From Marinobacter mobilis (GTDB taxonomy: Bacteria; Pseudomonadota; Gammaproteobacteria; Pseudomonadales; Oleiphilaceae), in NCBI RefSeq assembly GCF_900106945.1, contig NZ_FNNE01000014.1, forward strand, positions 1 through 43,634: a stretch of 43,634 nt of DNA, written 5' to 3'. Under the pieces are notes generated by a model that was given only the letters and a program-made list of their open reading frames with translations, searched no databases and had not been told where the DNA came from. Made by a program: the position numbers and the translations under genes. Numbering within the stretch: the first letter of the stretch is position 1; each line of letters begins with the position of its first letter. This document shows positions 1 through 6,757 of the stretch, in pieces.

Positions 1-345
1 TACCTCAGGACGACTCCTTTGCGAAGAACACTGCCGCTTCGCGCAAAAAATCACGCTCCTTCTTCACACGGGCCAGTTCTCGCTTGAGACGGGCAACCTC
101 CTCGTCTCTGGGAGAGCCAGAGCCTTTGAAGGCCTTGTCCGTCTCCTCATCCGCTTCTCTGCGCCAACGGGTCAGTAGGTTGGGATTGATGCCGATCTCC
201 AAAGCTATTTGTCGACAACTCACACCGGGTTGGCGGGTCAAAGCAATGGCTTCGCGTTTGAACTCTGGGCTATATTTTCTGCGTCTGGACATGAACACTC
301 CTTTGGCACATTGTGCCTCTTTTCAGAAGTGTCCGCAGTAACGGG
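1..345 (-). mobile_element. IS3-family insertion sequence, one end (partial)
   Basis: The element runs off the left edge of the window. Its upstream end lies between OrfA (start 298) and the interrupted integrase. Integrase-like protein sequence stops making sense after the codon ending at 354 (residue 372, in the motif LAHK), so the boundary lies at roughly 335-353. Read on the minus strand, the candidate terminal sequence begins near TGCGGACACTTCTG. The exact inverted repeat and target duplication cannot be fixed because the other end is missing. Confidence 0.75.
5..298 (-). CDS. IS3-family transposase OrfA
   Basis: This 97-residue protein is the first frame (OrfA) of an IS3-family insertion sequence. 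It binds the element's ends before the OrfB DDE catalytic protein acts. It opens with RRRKYSPEFKREAIAL and has a helix-turn-helix at about residues 26-48 (SCRQIALEIGINPNLLTRW). A charged leucine-zipper-like coiled coil follows at about 66-90 (EVARLKRELARVKKERDFL), the usual OrfA multimerisation segment. The ORF is complete, but OrfB would lie further along the minus strand, outside the window, so the element is only partly seen. It starts inside sequence that is also read as the C-terminus of the neighbouring integrase. The family call is confident; the subgroup was not determined. Confidence 0.9.
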   Translation of the reverse strand: MFMSRRRKYSPEFKREAIALTRQPGVSCRQIALEIGINPNLLTRWRREADEETDKAFKGSGSPRDEEVARLKRELARVKKERDFLREAAVFFAKESS

Positions 346-1469
346 GTAGAACCCTTGTGAGCCAGTTGAAGCTCAATTACCTCTGGCTGCCAGTTCTTTT
401 CGTGGAGTAGGGTGGATGCTGTTGCACGGAATCCGTGGCCAACCATTGTGGCCCCGTCGTATCCCATGGATTTTAATGCGACGTTAATAGTGTTTTCTGA
501 CAGTGGCCGTTTCCGTTTGACAGATTCGAATACTAGGCTCTGATGTCCAGTGACGACCTTGAGCTCTTTCAGTATCTCGACGGCCTGTGTCGAAAGGGGC
601 ACGATGTGGTCTGGCACCTGACCCGCTCTCTTGGCTTTCTGAGTACCTTTCATCCGCTTTCCTGGAATGACCCAGGTAGCTTTGTCCAGATCAATCTCGT
701 CCCATTCCGCGTTTCGCAGTTCTCCCGGCCGAAGGAACAGCATCGGTGCCAGTTTTAAGGCGGCTATGGTGGACGCATGGCCTCCGTAGGCATCAATTGC
801 CTTCAGTAGCTTGCCTAACTCATCCGGGTTGGTAATTGCAGACCTATGTCGAGTTGGGGTGGTTTTGAGTTGGCCTCTCAGTGTGGCTGTGGGGTCTATC
901 TCTGCACGATCTGCCGCTACTGCAAAACGAAAGATCTCGCCGATGCGTTGCCGGATTCGATGAGCTGTCTCGTGTTTGCCCTGTTCCTCTATGGGCCTCA
1001 GGGCTTCCATGACCGTTGACGGTTTGATCTCTTTGATCGGCAAGTGACCCAATTTAGGGAAAGCCCAGGTTTCAAGCCTTCTCTTCGCGACTTCCAGTGT
1101 GCTGTCGGCAAGTTCTCCTTTCTTGAGTTTGAGCCAGTCCTCCGCAACGGCTTTGAATGTATCCGTTTGCTCCTTTTTGGCAGCTTTCTGTTCCCTTTTG
1201 ATCTCATTGGGGTCAATGCCGTCAGCAATCTGCTCCCGTGCTTTGGTCCGACGCTCCCGAGCCAGTTTCAGTGATACATCGGGGTAAACGCCGAGTGCTA
1301 GTGTTTTCTCCTTGCCGCCAAACCGGTACTTCATCCTCCAATACTTCCCGGACGGCTGGATGTCCAGGTAAAGCCCGGCTCCATCGGTGAGCTTGGTTCG
1401 CTTGCCGAATTTTTCGAACTTGGCGGATTGGACCTTTTTGTCGGTCAGGAGGTTTATGGGCCTGGACAT
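270..1469 (-). pseudogene. P4-type tyrosine integrase, C-terminus truncated by IS
   Basis: This is a site-specific tyrosine recombinase of the P4/DUF4102 class, which integrates islands at tRNA 3' ends. The N-terminal arm-binding DUF4102 domain (about residues 1-90, with KLTDGAGLYLDI and LGVYPDVSLKLAR) is followed by a core-binding SAM-like region (about 105-190). The catalytic domain starts at about 210. The first catalytic arginine is in LFLRPGELRNAEW, the HxxR box in GHGFRATASTLLHE, and the last histidine in LAHK (about residue 371). After residue 372 the reading frame continues for 27 residues of IS-derived sequence, so the catalytic tyrosine that normally follows within about 15 residues is missing. 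The product should not recombine DNA. The gene lies 194 bp from the 3' end of tRNA-Arg, its presumed target. Confidence 0.85.
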
Positions 1470-1491
1470 GGCGGGGCTTGAGCTCTTTTTT

Positions 1492-1537
1492 GGGGTGCAA
1501 AATCTACTATAGCGGGGTGCATTTCAGTTTGCACCCC
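1492..1537 (-). promoter_or_regulatory. Candidate integrase promoter and operator repeats
   Basis: On the minus strand a -10-like TATAGT lies at 1506-1511, about 37 bp upstream of the integrase start. The -35 area is covered by a perfect inverted repeat, GGGGTGCA (1514-1521) and TGCACCCC (1530-1537). A further copy of the same word, GGGGTGCAA, occupies 1492-1500, across the expected transcription start. Three copies around a promoter suggest an operator or recombinase-binding repeats. No -35 consensus is visible, and the binding protein is unknown. Confidence 0.4.
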
Positions 1538-1662
1538 AGATATACCCCCAGAAAGTGTAGATTGGGGCGGAATATTGTAGATCGATAAGGATGCTGATTT
1601 TCAATAAAATATTTTAAAAACAGCTAGTTGAGGATTGATCTGGATTGATGCGGAAGGGCAAC

Positions 1663-1739
1663 TGGTACCCCCGACAGGACTCGAACCTGTTACCTTCCCC
1701 TTAGGAGGGGGACGCTCTATCCAGATGAGCTACGGGGGC
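1663..1739 (-). tRNA. tRNA-Arg (CCT anticodon)
   Basis: A complete 77-nt cloverleaf can be folded on the minus strand. The acceptor arm is GCCCCCG with CGGGGGT (first pair G-U). The D stem is GCTC/GAGC, and the anticodon stem TCCCC/GGGGA carries the loop CTCCTAA with anticodon CCT, which reads AGG. The T arm is ACAGG-TTCGAGT-CCTGT. The discriminator is A, and the terminal CCA is encoded at 1663-1665. The gene is intact, as expected when an integrating element restores the tRNA 3' end. A truncated integrase gene lies just beyond that 3' end. Confidence 0.95.
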
Positions 1740-1759
1740 ATTGCGCGTTGAAGGCCGGT

Positions 1760-1788
1760 ATAATAGCGGGCCCGGCGCCATCGCTCAA
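1760..1788 (-). promoter_or_regulatory. tRNA-Arg promoter
   Basis: On the minus strand a -35 TTGAGC (1783-1788) is separated by 17 bp from a -10 TATTAT (1760-1765). Transcription should begin about 12 nt upstream of the tRNA 5' end. The -10 overlaps a perfect TATAAT on the opposite strand (1759-1764), so a rightward promoter for the glycosyltransferase could share the site, but no -35 was found for it. Confidence 0.65.
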
Positions 1789-1821
1789 GGCGCTCTCGAA
1801 TACTCGTGGCTGGAGGCCAGT

Positions 1822-2520
1822 TTGTCGGATTCGTTCAGACTCAGTGTGATTATGCCCGTGTGGCGGGAAGCTGCGACAATTGAAGCGACACTGGCAGCGT
1901 TGCAGCCAATGCGTGAGCAGGGGCATGAGCTGATTGTGGTGGACGGAGGCAGTGACGACGATACTGTCACCCTGGCCAGACCCTTGTGTGACCGGTTGCT
2001 GGAGTCCGCGCCCGGTCGGGCGGTGCAGATGAATGCCGGGGCGGTTGTGGCCCGCGGTGATGTGCTGCTGTTCCTGCATGCGGATACCCGTGTGCCGTCA
2101 ACGGCCTTGGCTCAGCTGACCCGGTTCTGGCATGGCAATCGGGCCTGGGGGCGTTTCGACGTCCGCCTCAGCGGGCAGCGCCCGTTGTTCCGGCTGATTG
2201 CCTGGTTGATGAACTGGCGCTCCCGGGTGACCGGCATAGCGACCGGCGATCAGGGGATTTTTGTACGCAGGCCTGTATTTGAAGCACTCAAAGGCTTTGC
2301 CCCGATCACCCTGATGGAAGACGTGGAGTTCTCTCGTCGCCTGCGTCTGGTCTCCCGCCCGTATTGCATCCATGATCCGGCAGTTACCGACAGCCGTCGC
2401 TGGGAACAGCACGGCGCCTGGCGTACCATCTGGCTGATGTGGCGCCTGCGCTGGCGCTATTGGCGGGGAGCCTCCCCGGATTCCCTGGCTAAGGTGTACC
2501 GTTCTGATGTCCGCAACTGA
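1822..2520 (+). CDS. TIGR04283-type family 2 glycosyltransferase
   Basis: This is a GT-A fold glycosyltransferase family 2 protein of about 232 residues. It starts with the typical strand SVIMPVWREAATIEATL, followed by the nucleotide-binding ELIVVDGGSDD. The metal-binding DXD-like motif is LFLHADTRVP, and the acceptor/base motif MEDVEFSRRLR comes later. The TIGR04283 family is often labelled arsenosugar biosynthesis, but no arsenic gene is present here, so the substrate is unknown. The start chosen is TTG at 1822, with GGAGG five bases upstream at 1812-1816. The open frame continues upstream to 1741, but that stretch holds the tRNA promoter and has no ribosome site. The stop overlaps the start of the next gene by 14 bp, indicating translational coupling. 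Confidence 0.85.
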   Translation: MSDSFRLSVIMPVWREAATIEATLAALQPMREQGHELIVVDGGSDDDTVTLARPLCDRLLESAPGRAVQMNAGAVVARGDVLLFLHADTRVPSTALAQLTRFWHGNRAWGRFDVRLSGQRPLFRLIAWLMNWRSRVTGIATGDQGIFVRRPVFEALKGFAPITLMEDVEFSRRLRLVSRPYCIHDPAVTDSRRWEQHGAWRTIWLMWRLRWRYWRGASPDSLAKVYRSDVRN

Positions 2521-3166
2521 CCATACCTGCTCTCATTCTGCAGTCCTTATCCAGTTTGCCAAATGGCCGGAGACGGGTCGGGTCAAGACCCGGCTGATTC
2601 CCGCTCTGGGGCCGCAGGGTGCGATGGAGGCTCATGTCCGCCTGAGTCGCCAGGTGCTAACGAACCTGGCGCGTAGCGGGCTACCGGTGCAGTTCTGGTG
2701 GGACCGGGCGCTGGCGCCTGCGCCGGCTTCCGCCCAGCCACTGCTGGATCTCTTGCGCTCGGTTGGGGCCGAACAGAAGGCGCAGTCTGGAGCAGATCTC
2801 GGGGAACGCATGTTCCGCGCTCTGAGTGCAGGGCTGGCAGACTATCGCAGGGCGATCATTGTCGGGAGTGATTGCCCCTCGGTGGATGCCGGCTACGTTG
2901 AGGCGGCGCTGGCGGCCCTTGGGGAGTACGACGTGGTGCTGGGCCCATCGGACGATGGCGGCTACGTGCTTATTGGTGCCCGCAAGACGGTGCCGGGTAT
3001 GCTGGCGGACATCACATGGGGAAGTGAACGGGTATTGACCCAGACCCTCGAACGACTTGCGGGTAAGCACCTGACCGTCGCACTGCTGGAACCGCGCTGG
3101 GATGTGGATGAGCCCGGTGACTGGCAGCGATTTCTGCGTGAGTCGCCGGGCTTCCCTGACGGTTGA
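2507..3166 (+). CDS. TIGR04282/DUF2064 glycosyltransferase-like protein
   Basis: This 219-residue protein belongs to the DUF2064/TIGR04282 family, which has a nucleotidyltransferase-like GT-A fold. Characteristic segments are FAKWPETGRVKTRLIPALG near the N-terminus, GSDCPSVDAGYVEAAL in the middle, and VLGPSDDGGYVLIG, followed by WGSERVLTQTL. It overlaps the preceding TIGR04283 gene by 14 bp. The two families are often found as neighbours, so they probably act together on one sugar or lipid substrate. The family is known from arsenosugar-linked loci, but nothing in this window supports that role specifically. No signal peptide or membrane segment is seen, so it is probably cytoplasmic. Confidence 0.85.
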   Translation: MSATDHTCSHSAVLIQFAKWPETGRVKTRLIPALGPQGAMEAHVRLSRQVLTNLARSGLPVQFWWDRALAPAPASAQPLLDLLRSVGAEQKAQSGADLGERMFRALSAGLADYRRAIIVGSDCPSVDAGYVEAALAALGEYDVVLGPSDDGGYVLIGARKTVPGMLADITWGSERVLTQTLERLAGKHLTVALLEPRWDVDEPGDWQRFLRESPGFPDG

Positions 3167-3180
3167 TCTCCCCCGGCCGA

Positions 3181-6036
3181 TTAGCTGTTCGGCACCGCCT
3201 GTCGCTCCGTCAGAGTTGAGGTCAGCGCCGCATTGTCCTGAGGCTGACGTGAGGTTGTTGCTCGCAGGGCACGCTGGCGCTTTTCAAGGGCGTTGCGGTA
3301 GGTGGCCATCAACTGTTCATGGCTGATCTTGGTGATCGCTTCCGCCAGCTGTTCGCGGGTGTCAAACTGGGCATTGTCCCTGTCTATTTCCTGCCAGAAA
3401 CGGTTAGAGGCATCGCTGAGCTTACGGTCCTGGTCGAGCAGGGTACTGATTACGGCCTGCTTTTCCCGGTCGAGCATTGCCTCATCCATGTTATCCAATC
3501 GAGCTATAAAATCTGCTGTGAATTCCCGTACTGCCTGGTCTATGGCCTCAGGTTCGGCTTCTGGTGATTGCACCACCAGACCCAGTGCGGGCGTATCCAG
3601 CATCTCAAAGGATGTGGCGTACACGATGTAGCCCAGTTGCCGCTGGGTGCGGATCTCTTCGTAGAAGGGGCCGCTGATAATCTGCCCGAGGAGACGGAAA
3701 CTGGCGCGTTCCGGGTAGCCGTTGTTGTCGCCCTGAAGATAGAGGGTGTAGCCGGTATCCGGGTGCTGGACCTCCAGGCTGACGTCAGTTTCGCCATCGG
3801 GCAACCTGCGCACGCCGCTGCGGGGAACGGTCACGGCCTCACTGTCCTGCAGCAACAGTGCTTCGGCCTGATGGGTGATGTTGAGCGCCGAGGCTTTTGT
3901 CAGATTGCCGTGGGCCAGCATCACCGGGTCGAGCTGGTTGATGAAATGGCCAGCAAATTCTTTCAGGTCGTCAAAACTCAGGCGTTCGGCCGCGGCCAGG
4001 CGATCTTCCACTGACCAGGCACCTTCCAGCAGGGTCGTCTGTACGTATTCGCTGGTTTGCTCCACGGGGCGGGCCTGGGCTTTGTTACGCAGGTCATCCA
4101 GCAGGTTGCGGCGGGCTATGTTGAAGCGCTGTTCAGACAGCTCCGGATGGGCGAGCTGGATCAGAATTCGTGACAACAGGCTGTGGAGTTTATCGCTGTA
4201 GCCGCCGACGCGGATGGTCACACCGCGCAAATGAGGGTAAACGCTGTAATTCAGGCCTGCCAGCCGGGCCGGATAAGCCCAGGCATTCAGGCCGTCATTG
4301 ATGGCGTCAACATAGAGCGTGGTCAGCACGGTGTTACGGGCTGAGGAGCGCGCAATCGGTGAGCGCAGGCTCAGATAGATATTGGCTTTCGGGGTGTCGA
4401 AGCGGGTATCCCGGGCATACCACAGAGCGAGGTTTGTATTTGTCGCCAGCGGTTCCGGCTGCTTCATGGTTTCCCCGGAGACCAGACTGAGATCTTCGGG
4501 GACAAACGGGTTGGGCTCGGGCATCGCCAGTTGCTGGCTCAGCGTCTCGGGAACGCTCAGCGCCGCCAGTTGTTCGCTGTCCAGTGCGGTAAGTGTGTAG
4601 GCGGTGTCGTACCATGGTGTCCGTGGCGCATCTTCGGCGAGAGGCGTCTGTGCCAGCACGGAGATCAGAACATTGTCCGGGCTCAGTTGCTCCAGTACGT
4701 TCCGGTAGCCGTCGGGGTCGTAGTCCGCCATCATCCACGGTGCCTGGAGTACATCACGGGGGGCCACTTCCGCCAGTTCCATGGACAGGCGAGTGACTTC
4801 GTTGATCGGGTCCTGACGTTCCTTGAAGCGGAATCCGATGTCAGCCAGTTGCTGCATTTCCTTGAAGCGATCCTCGCTGATGCCTTCCTCCCGCACCTTG
4901 TCTATGTAGGTAAAGGTCAGACCAATAATTTCATTCTGGTGGGCCATGCCCTGGGGCGTCAGGTCCATCCCGATCTCCAGGGTCGCTTCCACGCCGGTAT
5001 CGGTCCCGGCCCCTGCGGACAGGCTCTCTACCCAACCGTGGTTCTTTAACACGTCAAGCAGGCTGCCGGGGCCTTCATGGCCCAGGAGGTTCGCCACGTA
5101 ACTGGCGGGCTTGGTGCGGTAGAGATCGCGTTGCGACGGGATTGGGAAACTGAGGGTGAGGTTGCGGATGTCGCGCAGGGCTTCCACGTCCAGCCGTGCC
5201 GGTAGCTGGCCCGCTGCAAACAGCGGCGCTGTGTGATCTCGGGGGGGCAGTGCGTGGTTCTCAATGGCGCTGAAACGCGGGCGTATCATCGCTTCGAGTT
5301 GATCCAGGCTCTGCGGGCCGTAGACCACCAGAGTCATGAGATTGGCTGAATAGTGTTGTTGCCAGAATCGCACGAGGTCCGGGCGCAGCGGCCGTTCTTC
5401 GGTGTCTTCAAGGGTCGTGAGGTTGCCCACCGCGTACTGGGAACTGGCATGGGCCGGGTTCAGTGCCTGCTTACGGGCAGAGTAGAAACGGCGACCATCC
5501 TCCTGGATCTTCGCGGTGTACTCAGAATGCACCGCCCGGCGCTCCCGCTCCACCAGTTCTGCCGTAAACAGGGGGGCGGAAAACTGCTGGGCGAAGCGGT
5601 CGAGGGCATCTTCAAGCTGGTCAGCCTGAATATCGAAGAAGTAGTTGGTGTCCTGGAACGCAGTAAAGGCGTTGTGCTCGCCGCCATGGCTTTTGATGAA
5701 CTGTTGGTATTCACCGGGTTCCGGGTACTTTTCGGTGCCCAGAAACAGCATGTGCTCGAGAAAATGCGCCAGACCTTCGCGCTCGGCCGGGTCATCGCCA
5801 CTACCGACTCGCACGTTCAGCGACGCGGCGGCCTTTTCTGACCCGGGGGCAGAAACCAGCAATACGCGCAGTTCGTTGTCGAGTGTGACAAGGCGGTAGT
5901 CGTTGCGATCGTTGGGACTCTGGACCGGTGCGTCAGCTCCCTGGACGAAACTGCTCAGTACCAGAAGGCACAGCAGAGTCAATAATTGCAGAGCAGTAGA
6001 ACGGCGTACAGGCATTGTTTCTCGGGTCACGCGCAT
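3181..6036 (-). CDS. Periplasmic M16 (pitrilysin/insulinase) metalloprotease
   Basis: This zinc peptidase has 951 residues, close to the 962 of E. coli protease III. A signal peptide spans about residues 1-33 (LQLLTLLCLLVLSSFVQGADA), so it should act in the periplasm on small proteins and peptides. The inverted zinc motif HFLEHMLFLGTEKYP (HxxEH) lies near residues 87-101, and the downstream glutamate zinc ligand fits VERERRAVHSEY. The C-terminal half carries the inactive M16 repeats, including GQIISGPFYEEIRTQRQLGY. Two starts are possible, 6036 and 6015 (MPVRRST). The first has GGAAC six bases upstream and the second has GAGA; both leave the signal peptide intact. The gene is convergent with the DUF2064 gene with a 14 bp gap. 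Confidence 0.9.
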   Translation of the reverse strand: MRVTRETMPVRRSTALQLLTLLCLLVLSSFVQGADAPVQSPNDRNDYRLVTLDNELRVLLVSAPGSEKAAASLNVRVGSGDDPAEREGLAHFLEHMLFLGTEKYPEPGEYQQFIKSHGGEHNAFTAFQDTNYFFDIQADQLEDALDRFAQQFSAPLFTAELVERERRAVHSEYTAKIQEDGRRFYSARKQALNPAHASSQYAVGNLTTLEDTEERPLRPDLVRFWQQHYSANLMTLVVYGPQSLDQLEAMIRPRFSAIENHALPPRDHTAPLFAAGQLPARLDVEALRDIRNLTLSFPIPSQRDLYRTKPASYVANLLGHEGPGSLLDVLKNHGWVESLSAGAGTDTGVEATLEIGMDLTPQGMAHQNEIIGLTFTYIDKVREEGISEDRFKEMQQLADIGFRFKERQDPINEVTRLSMELAEVAPRDVLQAPWMMADYDPDGYRNVLEQLSPDNVLISVLAQTPLAEDAPRTPWYDTAYTLTALDSEQLAALSVPETLSQQLAMPEPNPFVPEDLSLVSGETMKQPEPLATNTNLALWYARDTRFDTPKANIYLSLRSPIARSSARNTVLTTLYVDAINDGLNAWAYPARLAGLNYSVYPHLRGVTIRVGGYSDKLHSLLSRILIQLAHPELSEQRFNIARRNLLDDLRNKAQARPVEQTSEYVQTTLLEGAWSVEDRLAAAERLSFDDLKEFAGHFINQLDPVMLAHGNLTKASALNITHQAEALLLQDSEAVTVPRSGVRRLPDGETDVSLEVQHPDTGYTLYLQGDNNGYPERASFRLLGQIISGPFYEEIRTQRQLGYIVYATSFEMLDTPALGLVVQSPEAEPEAIDQAVREFTADFIARLDNMDEAMLDREKQAVISTLLDQDRKLSDASNRFWQEIDRDNAQFDTREQLAEAITKISHEQLMATYRNALEKRQRALRATTSRQPQDNAALTSTLTERQAVPNS

Positions 6037-6066
6037 GTTGTGTTCCGGTTACGGGTGGCTGGATAC

Positions 6067-6366
6067 TCAGTGAATGATTGAGTTACGGGTGCTTTCCGGT
6101 TGCTGGTCGAGGGTCTTGCGAGCGAGCTCGGCCGCGGCGCCAGACTCCAGTTGCCCAGAGGCAATGCGCTCCAGTACCGAGGCCATGACCGCGACTGACT
6201 GGCGGTATTCAGAAAACTCGGCCTGGAAGGCGTTGTCGATAGCCTGATAGACCGCCTGTATTTTCTCCTCGCGGCCGGCCTGATCCGAGGCGGCATCATT
6301 GATGGCCTTGAGGCAGGCACGGGCAATGGCGATGTAACGTTGGGCATTAGGATCTGATTTGGGCAT
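6067..6366 (-). CDS. Small hypothetical protein
   Basis: I do not recognise this 99-residue protein. It reads as a soluble, mostly helical, acidic and alanine-rich protein (RYIAIARACLKAINDAAS, then EKIQAVYQAIDNAFQAEFSE). It has no signal peptide, membrane segment or cysteine motif. The start chosen is ATG at 6366 (MPKSDPNAQ), because the residues encoded further upstream (to 6516) look like translated non-coding sequence. The Shine-Dalgarno match is weak (GGAAC). It ends 30 bp upstream of the M16 protease start and could be co-transcribed with it. Confidence 0.6.
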   Translation of the reverse strand: MPKSDPNAQRYIAIARACLKAINDAASDQAGREEKIQAVYQAIDNAFQAEFSEYRQSVAVMASVLERIASGQLESGAAAELARKTLDQQPESTRNSIIH

Positions 6367-6757
6367 GAAAAGTTCCGGGCAAGGGTGATAAATAATGCGC
6401 CTGTAATGAAACGGCGTTCGTCCTGAAACGATTATGTCATTGCTGGGGGCTGGTTTCATGTCTGCATCGAACGGAATTAGGGGAATAGATCTGTGAGACG
6501 TTTGTGCTAGTCTCAAGGGGTGTGCTCTGCCTCAGGGCACCGGGATCAGGCTGTCTGAAGCGGGCTTCTTAGAGTTATTGCTCTAATTAAATCAATGACA
6601 TAGAGAGCAAATGCTCTAATAAAGTTCGATACTTGTCAGCTGCACTTAAGTACAATGCGAACCGTTTGGAAGATCAGCCAAGCGCACTTTTCAGGTTGAT
6701 GCATAACTTGCGGCATCGCTAAAAAAATAACAGAGCATTAGTCAGGATGGATTATCA
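6367..6757. other. Divergent intergenic region upstream of the acyl-CoA reductase
   Basis: This 391-bp region separates the small hypothetical gene from the acyl-CoA reductase and becomes AT-rich from about 6565. It contains two palindromes, listed separately, and an 8-bp palindrome ACTTAAGT near 6644. No convincing -35/-10 pair was found. The extra reading frame at 6367-6516 is judged non-coding. Confidence 0.5.
6569..6617. promoter_or_regulatory. Twin palindromic candidate operators
   Basis: Two inverted repeats lie 33 bp apart centre to centre, about three helical turns. The first is TTAGAG-N6-CTCTAA (6569-6586). The second is AGAGCA-AA-TGCTCT (6604-6617) and continues as CTCTAA. The reverse complement of the first matches the second at 13 of 18 positions around AGAGCAA...CTCTAA, so the same protein probably binds both. 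They lie 141-189 bp upstream of the acyl-CoA reductase start. The regulator is unknown, and they do not match the E. coli FadR or PsrA consensus that I recall. Confidence 0.5.
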
